Positions 29,847-37,048 of a DNA stretch of 64,000 nt are shown here, in pieces; position 1 is the first letter of the stretch; every line of letters starts with the position of its first letter. The stretch spans positions 34,848 through 98,847 of the forward strand of contig NZ_QPJL01000014.1 in the NCBI RefSeq assembly GCF_003337565.1. The letters are read 5' to 3'. Below the pieces are notes generated by a model, which saw only the letters and a list, made by a program, of their open reading frames with translations, did no database searches and was not told where the DNA came from. The DNA comes from Paracoccus lutimaris. Lineage in GTDB: Bacteria; Pseudomonadota; Alphaproteobacteria; Rhodobacterales; Rhodobacteraceae. The position numbers and the translations under genes were made by a program.

Positions 29847-31247
29847 CTAGGCCGGGGGCAAGACCCCGGTGGCGGGGGCAAGCTGCATTCCGCCATCCCC
29901 CAACATCAGCCGGTGGCTGGCGACGCGGGTGGCAAAGTCCTGATCGTGGGTCACGATCAGCACCGCCGCACCGCGCGCGGCCAGAAAGCCGATCAGCGCC
30001 TCAAGCCGGGCCAGATGCGCGGCGTCCAGCCCGCGCTGGCTTTCATCCAGCATCAGCACATCCGGGCCATGGGCGACGGCGCCGGCCAGCGCCACCATGC
30101 GCCGGGCACCGGCATGCAGGTCCAGGGGATGGGCCTTGGCCAGATCCGCCATCCCCATCCAGGCCAGAACCTGCCCGGCGCGAAACCGCGCCTTGGCCGC
30201 CGCGATGCCCTGATAGCGCAGCGCAAGCGCCACCTCATCGACCACCCGCGCCTGCACGAAATGGCGGTCCGATGCCTGAAAGGTCACGCCGATATGGGCG
30301 GCCAGCGCCTTGGGATTGGCCCGCACCGGGTCATAGCCGGCAATGTCGATACGGCCCGCTGTCGGGCGCTCCAGCCCTGAGAGCAGCCGCAGGAGGCTGC
30401 TTTTGCCGGCGCCGTTCGGGCCCAGCACGGCGGTGACGCTGCCCTTGGGGATGTCCAGCGTCACGTCGCGAAACAGCGGAGGCGCGTCCTTGTAGCCAAA
30501 GCTCAGGCCGTTCAGCCGGATTGCCGGTCCGTCAAGATCATGATCGGGAACGGGCGGCACCGGGATTTCGGGCGGGGCCGGGTCGGGCTGCGGCGGCTGC
30601 AAGCCGCCGTCGCGGATCTCCAGCTGATCCCGCACCAGCCCCCGCATCCAGGGCTGGGCGGCCACGTCCAGAAACACCACCGCCATCTGCCAGGGCAGGT
30701 TGTTCAGATGGCCCGCCAGCGTTTCGCGGGTTTGCAGGTCCAGATCGATCATCGGCTCGTCCAGCACCAGCAATTGCGGGTGCATGGCCAGCGCGCCGGC
30801 CAGAACCAGCCGCTGCGTCTCGCCGCCCGAAAGGTGGCGGCAATTGCGCCGTGCCAGATGCGTCAGCCCCAGAAGCTCCATCGCCTCATCGGTGCGGCGC
30901 GCGATCTCGGAGCGGGGCAGGCACAGATTTTCGGGGCCAAAGGCGATTTCCTCGCGCACGGTAAAGGCCCGGCCCGACAGTTGCAGCCAGGGCTGCTGGC
31001 CGACGAATTGCACCATGCCGGCGCGCTCGGCGCGGCGGTGTTCGTACCAGGCGCGGTCATTCCACAGGATCTGACCTTGCATGGGCGCAATCAGCCCGGC
31101 CAGTGCCCGGCCCAGCGTCGTCTTGCCGGCGCCATTGCCGCCCAGAATCGCCAGCCGGTCGCCGGGGCGCAGATCCAGCGCCGCGCCGCGCAGGATCGGG
31201 GGCTGCCCCGGATGGGACAGCGTCAGGTCGCGGACCAGCAGGCTCAT
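29847..31247 (-). CDS. ECF transporter ATPase, two fused ABC domains
   Basis: A 466-aa protein holding two ABC ATPase domains in one chain, equivalent to EcfA plus EcfA'. Domain 1: Walker A GGNGAGKTTL near 36, Q-loop VQFVGQQPW, signature LSGGETQRLVLAGAL near 138, Walker B LLVLDEP. Domain 2: Walker A GPNGAGKSSLL near 275, Walker B VLMLDESQRGLD. Its signature is degenerate (LHAGARRMVALAGAV in place of LSGGQ), so the two ATP sites are probably unequal. The ATG overlaps the stop of the T-component gene (ATGA). It powers the vitamin/cofactor-type importer encoded with the T and S genes upstream. Confidence 0.9.
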   Translation of the reverse strand: MSLLVRDLTLSHPGQPPILRGAALDLRPGDRLAILGGNGAGKTTLGRALAGLIAPMQGQILWNDRAWYEHRRAERAGMVQFVGQQPWLQLSGRAFTVREEIAFGPENLCLPRSEIARRTDEAMELLGLTHLARRNCRHLSGGETQRLVLAGALAMHPQLLVLDEPMIDLDLQTRETLAGHLNNLPWQMAVVFLDVAAQPWMRGLVRDQLEIRDGGLQPPQPDPAPPEIPVPPVPDHDLDGPAIRLNGLSFGYKDAPPLFRDVTLDIPKGSVTAVLGPNGAGKSSLLRLLSGLERPTAGRIDIAGYDPVRANPKALAAHIGVTFQASDRHFVQARVVDEVALALRYQGIAAAKARFRAGQVLAWMGMADLAKAHPLDLHAGARRMVALAGAVAHGPDVLMLDESQRGLDAAHLARLEALIGFLAARGAAVLIVTHDQDFATRVASHRLMLGDGGMQLAPATGVLPPA

Positions 31248-31990
31248 AGCGCCAGCACCAGAAGCTGCGCGCCCGAGGCCAGCAACAGGCCCATGCGCAA
31301 CCGCACCTCGGCGGGGGTTTCGGTCAGCGGGTCCAGCAGGCTGCGATGGGGCAGGGCGCGAAAGCCGCGCGCCTCCAGCGCCTCGGCCCGCGTGCCCGCC
31401 TCTGAGATCATGCCGCGCACCAGGGGCATCAGCATCGCCCCCAAAAGCCGCACCCGCGCCCGCAGGCCCGAACGCGCCGCCAGCCCGCGCACCTGCAGGG
31501 AATCGCGGATGGCGGCGGCCTCGTCGGCGATGCCATCGACAAGGTTCAGGGGCGCGGTCAGCAGATAGGCGGCGGCGGGGGGCAGGCCCTTTTGGTCCAG
31601 GGCGCGGGCCAGATCATTGACGCGCGTGGTCATCACCATCAACAAGGACACCGTCAGCAACAGCGCGATGCGGGCGAAATAGGTCAGGGCGCGCGCCAGC
31701 CCTTGCGGGTAATAATCCAGCGGCCCCAGCGGGCGGGCGGGGCCGTTTTCCAGCATGAAGCCATGGACGACAAACAGCGCCAGCCCCACCGGCACCAGCA
31801 GCATGGCCAGCCGGCGCGCCATGGCCCAGCCGATCCGGCACAGCGCGCCCGCGGCCAAAGCCAAGCCGGCCGCCGCCAGCAGTACGGGCGCCGGCCAGAT
31901 CGGCAGCATGGTTGCCGCCAGCAGCACAAGCGCAAGCTTGGTCAGAGGCCCCGTGCGATGCAGGGCCGAGACACCGGATCGGTACAGCAT
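31244..31990 (-). CDS. ECF transporter T component (EcfT/CbiQ family)
   Basis: A 248-aa membrane protein with four to five N-terminal helices and a long cytoplasmic helical region. The two Ala-Arg-Gly motifs that couple to the ATPases are visible as SLQVRGLAARSG near 160 and EALEARGFRALPH near 200. EcfT transmits ATP-driven movement to the substrate-binding S component. It overlaps the S-component stop (TGATG) and the ATPase start (ATGA), so all three are translated together. Confidence 0.88.
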   Translation of the reverse strand: MLYRSGVSALHRTGPLTKLALVLLAATMLPIWPAPVLLAAAGLALAAGALCRIGWAMARRLAMLLVPVGLALFVVHGFMLENGPARPLGPLDYYPQGLARALTYFARIALLLTVSLLMVMTTRVNDLARALDQKGLPPAAAYLLTAPLNLVDGIADEAAAIRDSLQVRGLAARSGLRARVRLLGAMLMPLVRGMISEAGTRAEALEARGFRALPHRSLLDPLTETPAEVRLRMGLLLASGAQLLVLAL

Positions 31991-32571
31991 CAGTCCCGGC
32001 TATGTGCGAGGAAAGGCCAGTCGCTTGCCGTGCGCTGCGGCAGGCCCCGGATGATGCCCCAGACCAGCAGCGCGGTCACGATCTTGTCGGCGAGATTCGC
32101 GGTGATGACCGTCACGATGACCGAGCCGACCAGATCCTGCCCCACCTTGGTCAGATAGGCGATCAGGAAATCCGCGCCGCTGCCGGTCACGCCGCCAAAC
32201 AGGTAGATGCGGATCGGCACGGCGATAAAGGCCAGCGTCACCGCGATGATCGCGCCCGAGGCCGCTGCGCCGATGGGCGTGCGGAACAGACCTGCGCGTG
32301 CCAGCAGCCCGGCGACAATGCCGATCACCGCCGCGACCGGTGCGAAGAATGCCACCGTCGGTCCCTGGATCAGCCCCCAAAGCAGGTTCGTCACCAGACC
32401 GGTCAGCCCGCCGATCCAAGGCCCGCACAGGACCGCGACCAGCATCGTGCCCAGCGAATCCAGAAACACCGGCAGTTTCAGCAGGCTTACCAGCTGTCCC
32501 AGCGCCATGTTCAACGCAATGCCGATGGCCATCAGGACCAGAACGCGGGTGGAAAAGATCGGTTGGCTCAT
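31990..32571 (-). CDS. ECF transporter S component, substrate unknown
   Basis: A 193-aa integral membrane protein with about six helices. LNMALGQLVSLLKLPVFLDSLGTMLVAVLCGPWIGGLTGLV-type text near residues 18-60 is typical of the ECF_trnsprt (riboflavin-transporter-like) S-component family, where the acidic residue in LDSLGT lies close to the substrate pocket. The genes on both sides (PPC protein and choline sulfatase upstream, T component downstream) do not reveal a vitamin pathway. Because the operon starts with a choline-type binding protein and choline sulfatase, a quaternary amine or related metabolite is a possible but unproven substrate. Confidence 0.85.
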   Translation of the reverse strand: MSQPIFSTRVLVLMAIGIALNMALGQLVSLLKLPVFLDSLGTMLVAVLCGPWIGGLTGLVTNLLWGLIQGPTVAFFAPVAAVIGIVAGLLARAGLFRTPIGAAASGAIIAVTLAFIAVPIRIYLFGGVTGSGADFLIAYLTKVGQDLVGSVIVTVITANLADKIVTALLVWGIIRGLPQRTASDWPFLAHSRD

Positions 32572-32590
32572 GGCCGGATTCCCTGCGATG

Positions 32591-33019
32591 TCACGGCGGC
32601 TTCGCCGCCAGATTGTTTACGACCAATTCGTCATAACCGGAATAGGGGCAAGGCGCGCGGGCAAAGGCAAGATCCTCAAGGATCAGGACCACGATTTCCG
32701 CCGTGGTATAGACCGCCGATCCGGGCAGAAGATGGCCGCCAAAGGCCCGCCCCTCGCCATCCGCGATGCCCAGGTGCAGATGCTCGCCCGCCGGATCGAT
32801 GGTCCCCGCCAGCGAGGTGATCTCGTAATGGCCCAGATATTCGCTGGGCTCATTGCGGTTCGCATGCCGGATCACGGCGCGGGTCAGGCTGCCGACGCAG
32901 GTGACCAGCGCCATGGCCTGCGCGCCGGTCTGGCGTTGCAGGGCGCGCAGGGCCGCGACCGGGTCCTCGCCCGGTTTCAGGCGCAGCGCGGCATAGCGGC
33001 CCGAGGACAGCGGGACCAT
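32591..33019 (-). CDS. PPC/DUF296 domain protein
   Basis: A 142-aa single-domain protein of the PPC (plant and prokaryote conserved, DUF296) family. GEDPVAALRALQRQTGAQAMALVTCVGSL at about 17-45 and the metal-like triad region HLHLGIADGEGRAFGGHLLPG near 80-100 are hallmarks. In plants the domain pairs with an AT-hook; bacterial versions are free-standing trimers of unknown function and are often encoded beside transporters. Its ATG directly abuts the betC stop (TGA ATG), and ecfS follows after 19 nt. Confidence 0.85.
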   Translation of the reverse strand: MVPLSSGRYAALRLKPGEDPVAALRALQRQTGAQAMALVTCVGSLTRAVIRHANRNEPSEYLGHYEITSLAGTIDPAGEHLHLGIADGEGRAFGGHLLPGSAVYTTAEIVVLILEDLAFARAPCPYSGYDELVVNNLAAKPP

Positions 33020-34516
33020 TCACTCACCCCTTGGGAAGCGCTTGGAGTCCTCGAGCACGTTCAGGTCCATGTGGTTGCGCATATAGCGTTCCGAGGCCTT
33101 CATCAGCGGCTGGTGATCCCATGGGAAATAGGCGCCGTTCCGAAGCGCCTCATAGACGATCCAGCGCCGGGCCTGACTTTCGCGCACCTCGGCGTCATAG
33201 GCGGGCAGGTTCCAGCGTTCGGTGGCCATGGCGCGCATGCGCTCCAGCACCTCATCGGCGCCGGGGTGACCGACCAGATTTGTCCGCTCATCGGGGTCCA
33301 GCGCAAGGTTGAACAGCATCTCGGGATCGGCGTCGCAGGCGATGTATTTCCAGTCGCCATCGCGCAGGCAGACCAGCGGCGCAATGCTGCCCTCGGCCGC
33401 GTATTCCATGGCGACGGGGCCGCGCCTGTCCGCGCCCTGCGCCAGCGAGCGGCCATCGGTCCATGGCGCGATCTCCTCCAGCGAGATCCCGGCCAGATCG
33501 CACAGCGTCGGCAGCACGTCGATGGTGGAAACAGGCGTATCCACCCGTCCCGGCGCCATGCCGGGGGCTGCGATCATCAACGGCACGCGGGCCGAGCCCT
33601 CATGGAAGTTCATCTTGAACCACAAGCCGCGTTCGCCCAGCATTTCGCCATGGTCAGACAGAAAGACCACGATGGCCTCTTGCCGGGTGCGATCCAGCAC
33701 ATCCATCAGTTCGCCCAGCTTGTCGTCGATATAGCTGATATTGGCGAAGTAACCCTGACGGGCGCGGCGGACATGCTCGGGCGTGACCTCAAGCCCGCGC
33801 CAGTCGCAGGCATCCATCAGGCGCTGCGAATGCGGGTCCATCTGCGCGTAGGGGATCGGTTCGGGCGGGGTCAGTTCCGGCGCGCCGTCATACAGATCCC
33901 AGTATTTGCGCCGCGCGACAAAGGGGTCGTGGGGATGGGTAAAGCTGACCGTCAGGCACCATGGCCGATCGTCCCCGCCGCGCGCCAGATCGTAAAGCTT
34001 GCGGCAGGCGTGATAGGCAACCTCGTCGTCATATTCATACTGGTTGGTGATCTCGGCCACGCCCGCGCCGGTGACCGAGCCGAGGTTGTGATACCACCAG
34101 TCGATGCGCTCGCCCGGCTTGCGGTAATCCGGAGTCCAGCCGAAATCGGCAGGATAGATGTCGGTGGTCAGCCGTTCCTCGAACCCGTGCAGCTGGTCGG
34201 GGCCGACGAAATGCATCTTGCCCGACAGGCAGGTCTGATAGCCGGCGCGGCGCAGGTGATGGGCATAGGTCGGGATGTCAGAGGCAAATTCTGCGGCATT
34301 GTCATAGACTCGCGTCCGTCGCGGCAATTGCCCGGACATGAAGCTGGCGCGGGCCGGCGCGCAAAGCGGGCTGCCGGTATAGGCATTGGCATAGCGGACC
34401 GAGCGCGCGGCCAGGGCCCGCAGATGCGGGACATGCAGGAAATCGGCCGGGCCGTCGGGGAACAGGACCCCCGACAGCTGGTCGGCCATGACGATCAGGA
34501 TATTCGGGCGTTCCAA
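33020..34516 (-). CDS. betC: Choline-sulfatase
   Basis: A type I sulfatase of 498 aa, matching BetC, which releases choline from choline-O-sulfate. The N-terminus LERPNILIVMADQLSGVLFPDGPADF carries the metal-binding DQ. The activation motif CAPAR near residue 54 provides the cysteine converted to formylglycine, and SGKMHFVGPDQLHGFEERL-type text plus SDHGEMLGERGLWFKMNFHEGS give further metal and substrate residues. The start appears to be TTG at 34516, with GGGGACCGGA before it; the next in-frame ATG (34489) would cut off the first beta-strand and the family's PNIL motif. It follows the binding-protein gene by 11 nt. Confidence 0.92.
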   Translation of the reverse strand: MERPNILIVMADQLSGVLFPDGPADFLHVPHLRALAARSVRYANAYTGSPLCAPARASFMSGQLPRRTRVYDNAAEFASDIPTYAHHLRRAGYQTCLSGKMHFVGPDQLHGFEERLTTDIYPADFGWTPDYRKPGERIDWWYHNLGSVTGAGVAEITNQYEYDDEVAYHACRKLYDLARGGDDRPWCLTVSFTHPHDPFVARRKYWDLYDGAPELTPPEPIPYAQMDPHSQRLMDACDWRGLEVTPEHVRRARQGYFANISYIDDKLGELMDVLDRTRQEAIVVFLSDHGEMLGERGLWFKMNFHEGSARVPLMIAAPGMAPGRVDTPVSTIDVLPTLCDLAGISLEEIAPWTDGRSLAQGADRRGPVAMEYAAEGSIAPLVCLRDGDWKYIACDADPEMLFNLALDPDERTNLVGHPGADEVLERMRAMATERWNLPAYDAEVRESQARRWIVYEALRNGAYFPWDHQPLMKASERYMRNHMDLNVLEDSKRFPRGE

Positions 34517-34527
34517 TCCGGTCCCCG

Positions 34528-35469
34528 TCAGTTCACAGAGGCCATGACCGCGTCCAGTCCGGGCTGGCCGTCCAGCGTCGTCACGCCATCAAGCCAGGCC
34601 TTGGCGGCATCCGGGTTGGCGGCGATCCAGCCCTTGGCGGCTTCTTCGGCGGACATGGCGTCGTCCAGGATATTGCCCATCAGCACGTTTTCCATATCGA
34701 TACTGAAGGTCAGCTGCCGGAACAGCTTGGCCACGTTCGGGCATTCGGCCACCCAGTCCTTGCGGGCGACGGTATGGACGGTCGCGCCGCCGAAATTGGG
34801 GCCGAATTCCGCATCCCCGCCCGAGAGGTAGGTCAGCTTGTGCTTGACGTTCATCGGATGCGGCGCCCAGGCCAGAAACACCGAAGGCGTCCCCGCCCCG
34901 TCATTGCGCGCCACCTGCGCCAGCATCGCCTGTTCGCCGGATTCGACCAGTTCCCAATCGCCAAGACCGAACTTGTCGGCCTCGATCATCGCGGCGATGG
35001 ACTGGTTGGCGGGCGCGCCCGGCTCGATGCCATAGATCTTGCCTTCAAACGCGTCCTTATGCGCGTCCAGATCGGCGAAATCCTTGACATTCAGGCTGGT
35101 GCCGGCGTCGGTCACGGCCAAGGTGAACTTGGCCCCGTCAAGGTTCTTGACCAGTTCCTCGGTCTTGCCCGAGGCATCGATATCGTCGCGGAATTTTTGC
35201 TGTGCGGGCATCCAGTTGCCCAGAAACACGTCGGTTTCGCCGTTTTTCAGTGCCTCATAGCCGATGGGCACCGACAGCGTGGTGATATCGGGCGCATAGC
35301 CGAGCCCGTTCAGCACGGCGGCGGCAACGCCATTCGTGGCGGTGATGTCGGTCCAGCCGGGATCGGACAGGCGCACCTTGGCGCAGCTTTGCGGATCGGC
35401 GGCATGGGCGCCGGTCGCGGCCAGCGCGGCGGCAAGGGCAAGCGAGGGCAGCAGGCTGCGACGGGTCAT
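34528..35469 (-). CDS. choX: Choline/betaine-type ABC substrate-binding protein (ChoX-like)
   Basis: A 313-aa periplasmic binding protein of the OpuAC/ChoX class. A signal peptide ends near residue 23 (TGAHAADP). The domain then shows VRLSDPGWTDITATNGVAAAVLNGLGY, typical of choline-binding ChoX, and ETDVFLGNWMPAQ, which supplies aromatic cage residues. A cysteine pair (PQSCAKV ... AECPNVAKL) could form a disulfide as in ChoX. Start is ATG 35469 with AAAGGA upstream. No cognate ChoW permease or ChoV ATPase genes are adjacent; instead choline sulfatase and an ECF transporter follow. Confidence 0.87.
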   Translation of the reverse strand: MTRRSLLPSLALAAALAATGAHAADPQSCAKVRLSDPGWTDITATNGVAAAVLNGLGYAPDITTLSVPIGYEALKNGETDVFLGNWMPAQQKFRDDIDASGKTEELVKNLDGAKFTLAVTDAGTSLNVKDFADLDAHKDAFEGKIYGIEPGAPANQSIAAMIEADKFGLGDWELVESGEQAMLAQVARNDGAGTPSVFLAWAPHPMNVKHKLTYLSGGDAEFGPNFGGATVHTVARKDWVAECPNVAKLFRQLTFSIDMENVLMGNILDDAMSAEEAAKGWIAANPDAAKAWLDGVTTLDGQPGLDAVMASVN

Positions 35470-35619
35470 GGATATTCCTTTCAGTTGCTTGCGCCCGGTC
35501 CGGAACTGGCCGGTGCTTGTTTGCGCAATCAGCCCATAGCCGCGCCATCGGATCAAGAGCCGAGTTCGCTTCACCTGAAAAACCGGTTGCTGACGGATGG
35601 TGCCGGGGAGGGGGAGGGG

Positions 35620-35695
35620 TGGTAGGCCCGGAGGGACTTGAACCCCCAACCAAGGCGTTATGAGCGCCCTGCTCTGACCATTGAGCTACAGGCCC
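35620..35695 (-). tRNA. tRNA with CAU anticodon, probably tRNA-Ile2 (or elongator Met)
   Basis: A 76-nt cloverleaf reads on the minus strand from GGGCCTGTAGCTC to CCGGGCCTACCA, with CCA encoded. The acceptor stem pairs GGGCCTG with CGGGCCT (two G-U), D-arm AGCTC/GAGC, anticodon arm GGCGC-TCATAAC-GCC with CAT at 35660-35662, T-arm GGGGGTTCAAGTCCCTC. The anticodon-arm and variable region (CTTGGTT) resemble E. coli tRNA-Ile2, where lysidine modification makes CAU read AUA. Elongator tRNA-Met is the alternative. Confidence 0.85.
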
Positions 35696-35832
35696 CCGAA
35701 CGCGCGCAACATGCGGGGCTTTGGGCCGCGCGTCAAGGGTGTGCGGCCCCGCCGGATCCGACCCCGCAAGGAACGCAATGGTGTGCCCGCGCATTTCTGT
35801 TCCGACCGCAACAGGACAGGAGCATCCGGAAA

Positions 35833-36309
35833 ATGACCAGCAAAACCCTTGATCCGAAATTCGTTCTGACGCTGGACCGCGTGCTTGCGGCGCCGGTCGC
35901 GAAGCTGTGGCGCTGCTGGACCGAGCCCGATCTCATCAGGCAATGGTTCTGCCCCAAGCCATGGCTAGTCTCCGAGGCGCGGATCGACCTGCGTCCGGGC
36001 GGCGAGTTCTATACCCTGATGAACGGCCCCGACGGCGAGCGCATTCCCAGTCTGGGCGTCTTTCTCGAGGTGCAGCCCGAGCGGCTGCTGGTGACGACCG
36101 ACGCATTCCGGCCCGGCTGGCGGCCCAATGATCAGGCCTTCATGGTCGCCGAGGTCCGCTTCGCCCCCGAGGGTGAGGCCAGCACCCGCTATATCGCCCG
36201 CGCCATGCACTGGACCGAGGACGCCATGCGCCAGCACGAAGAGATGGGTTTTCACGAAGGCTGGAACGCGGCGGCGGATCAGCTTGAGGCGCTGGCGAAA
36301 ACGCTGTGA
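35833..36309 (+). CDS. SRPBCC / AHSA1-family protein
   Basis: A 158-aa START-like ligand-binding protein of the AHSA1 (activator of Hsp90 ATPase homolog 1-like) family. LTLDRVLAAPVAKLWRCWTEPDLIRQWFCP near residues 12-41 is the usual N-terminal signature, followed by DLRPGGEFYTLMNGPDGE, and the C-terminal helix HEEMGFHEGWNAAADQLEAL closes the cavity. Such proteins bind hydrophobic ligands or affect stress responses; the specific role here is unknown. Start is ATG 35833; the longer open frame runs over the tRNA and is not coding. Confidence 0.88.
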   Translation: MTSKTLDPKFVLTLDRVLAAPVAKLWRCWTEPDLIRQWFCPKPWLVSEARIDLRPGGEFYTLMNGPDGERIPSLGVFLEVQPERLLVTTDAFRPGWRPNDQAFMVAEVRFAPEGEASTRYIARAMHWTEDAMRQHEEMGFHEGWNAAADQLEALAKTL

Positions 36310-36333
36310 CCGCCAAGGCGACCGCGCGGGCGG

Positions 36334-36960
36334 TTAGTCGGCGAAATCGTTGGGGCGGACAAGGGCGATCATCTCGGTCAGGGATTTCACCCCCAGCTTT
36401 TCCAGAATGCGGGCGCGATGGTGATCGACGGTGCGCGGGCTGATGCCGAAATGCGCCGCCACCTCCTTGCTGGATGCGCCCGAGGGACGTTCGACGATCA
36501 GCCGGACGATCTCGAGTTCGCGCGCCGTCAGGCTTTCCAGCCTGACCTGGCGCTGCCGTTCGCTCGTCTTGGCCGAGATGCTGCGGCGGGCGATCTCGAA
36601 GGCGGCGTCGATCCGTTCGATCAGCGCGGATTGCGGAAAGGGCTTTTCAAGAAAGTCCAGGGCGCCGCCCTTCATCGCCTGCACCGATTCCGGCACGCCG
36701 CCATGCCCGGTAATGAAGATGATCGGCAGGAGCATGTTATTGGCGTTCAGGTGCTTTTGCAGCTCCAGCCCGTTCATGTCGGGCATGCCGTAATCCAGCA
36801 CCAGACAGCCCGCCTTGCTGGAGTCGTGCGAATCCAGGAATGACCGGGCCGATGCATGGGTCTCGACCTTGTAGCCGCGCTTTTGCAATGCCCGCGACAG
36901 CGAGGTGCGGATTCCTTCATCATCATCGATCACGAAGACCGTTAGCGCAAGTTGGGGCAT
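36334..36960 (-). CDS. FixJ-type response regulator
   Basis: A 208-aa two-component regulator with an N-terminal receiver domain (VFVIDDDEGIRTSL; phosphoacceptor Asp56 in LVLDYGMPDMNG; Lys in FLEKPFP) and a C-terminal LuxR-type helix-turn-helix (LTARELEIVRLIVE ... SSKEVAAHFGISPRTVDHHRARILEKLGV) at about 138-200. It is 88 nt downstream of the sensor kinase gene on the same strand and is surely its partner. Targets are not shown, but the nearest divergent operon is the sulfate transporter. Confidence 0.92.
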   Translation of the reverse strand: MPQLALTVFVIDDDEGIRTSLSRALQKRGYKVETHASARSFLDSHDSSKAGCLVLDYGMPDMNGLELQKHLNANNMLLPIIFITGHGGVPESVQAMKGGALDFLEKPFPQSALIERIDAAFEIARRSISAKTSERQRQVRLESLTARELEIVRLIVERPSGASSKEVAAHFGISPRTVDHHRARILEKLGVKSLTEMIALVRPNDFAD

Positions 36961-37048
36961 ATTATCGGGCGTTCAATCTGATTCGCGTCACTTGAGGCAG
37001 TCATTCAATCGGTTTTTGGTCGGGACTCAACGCTGACGTTAACACTCA

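Noticed and set aside
35638..35832. Upstream extension of the AHSA1 protein
   Set aside because: The extension runs over the CAU tRNA gene, and family proteins begin near the ATG at 35833.
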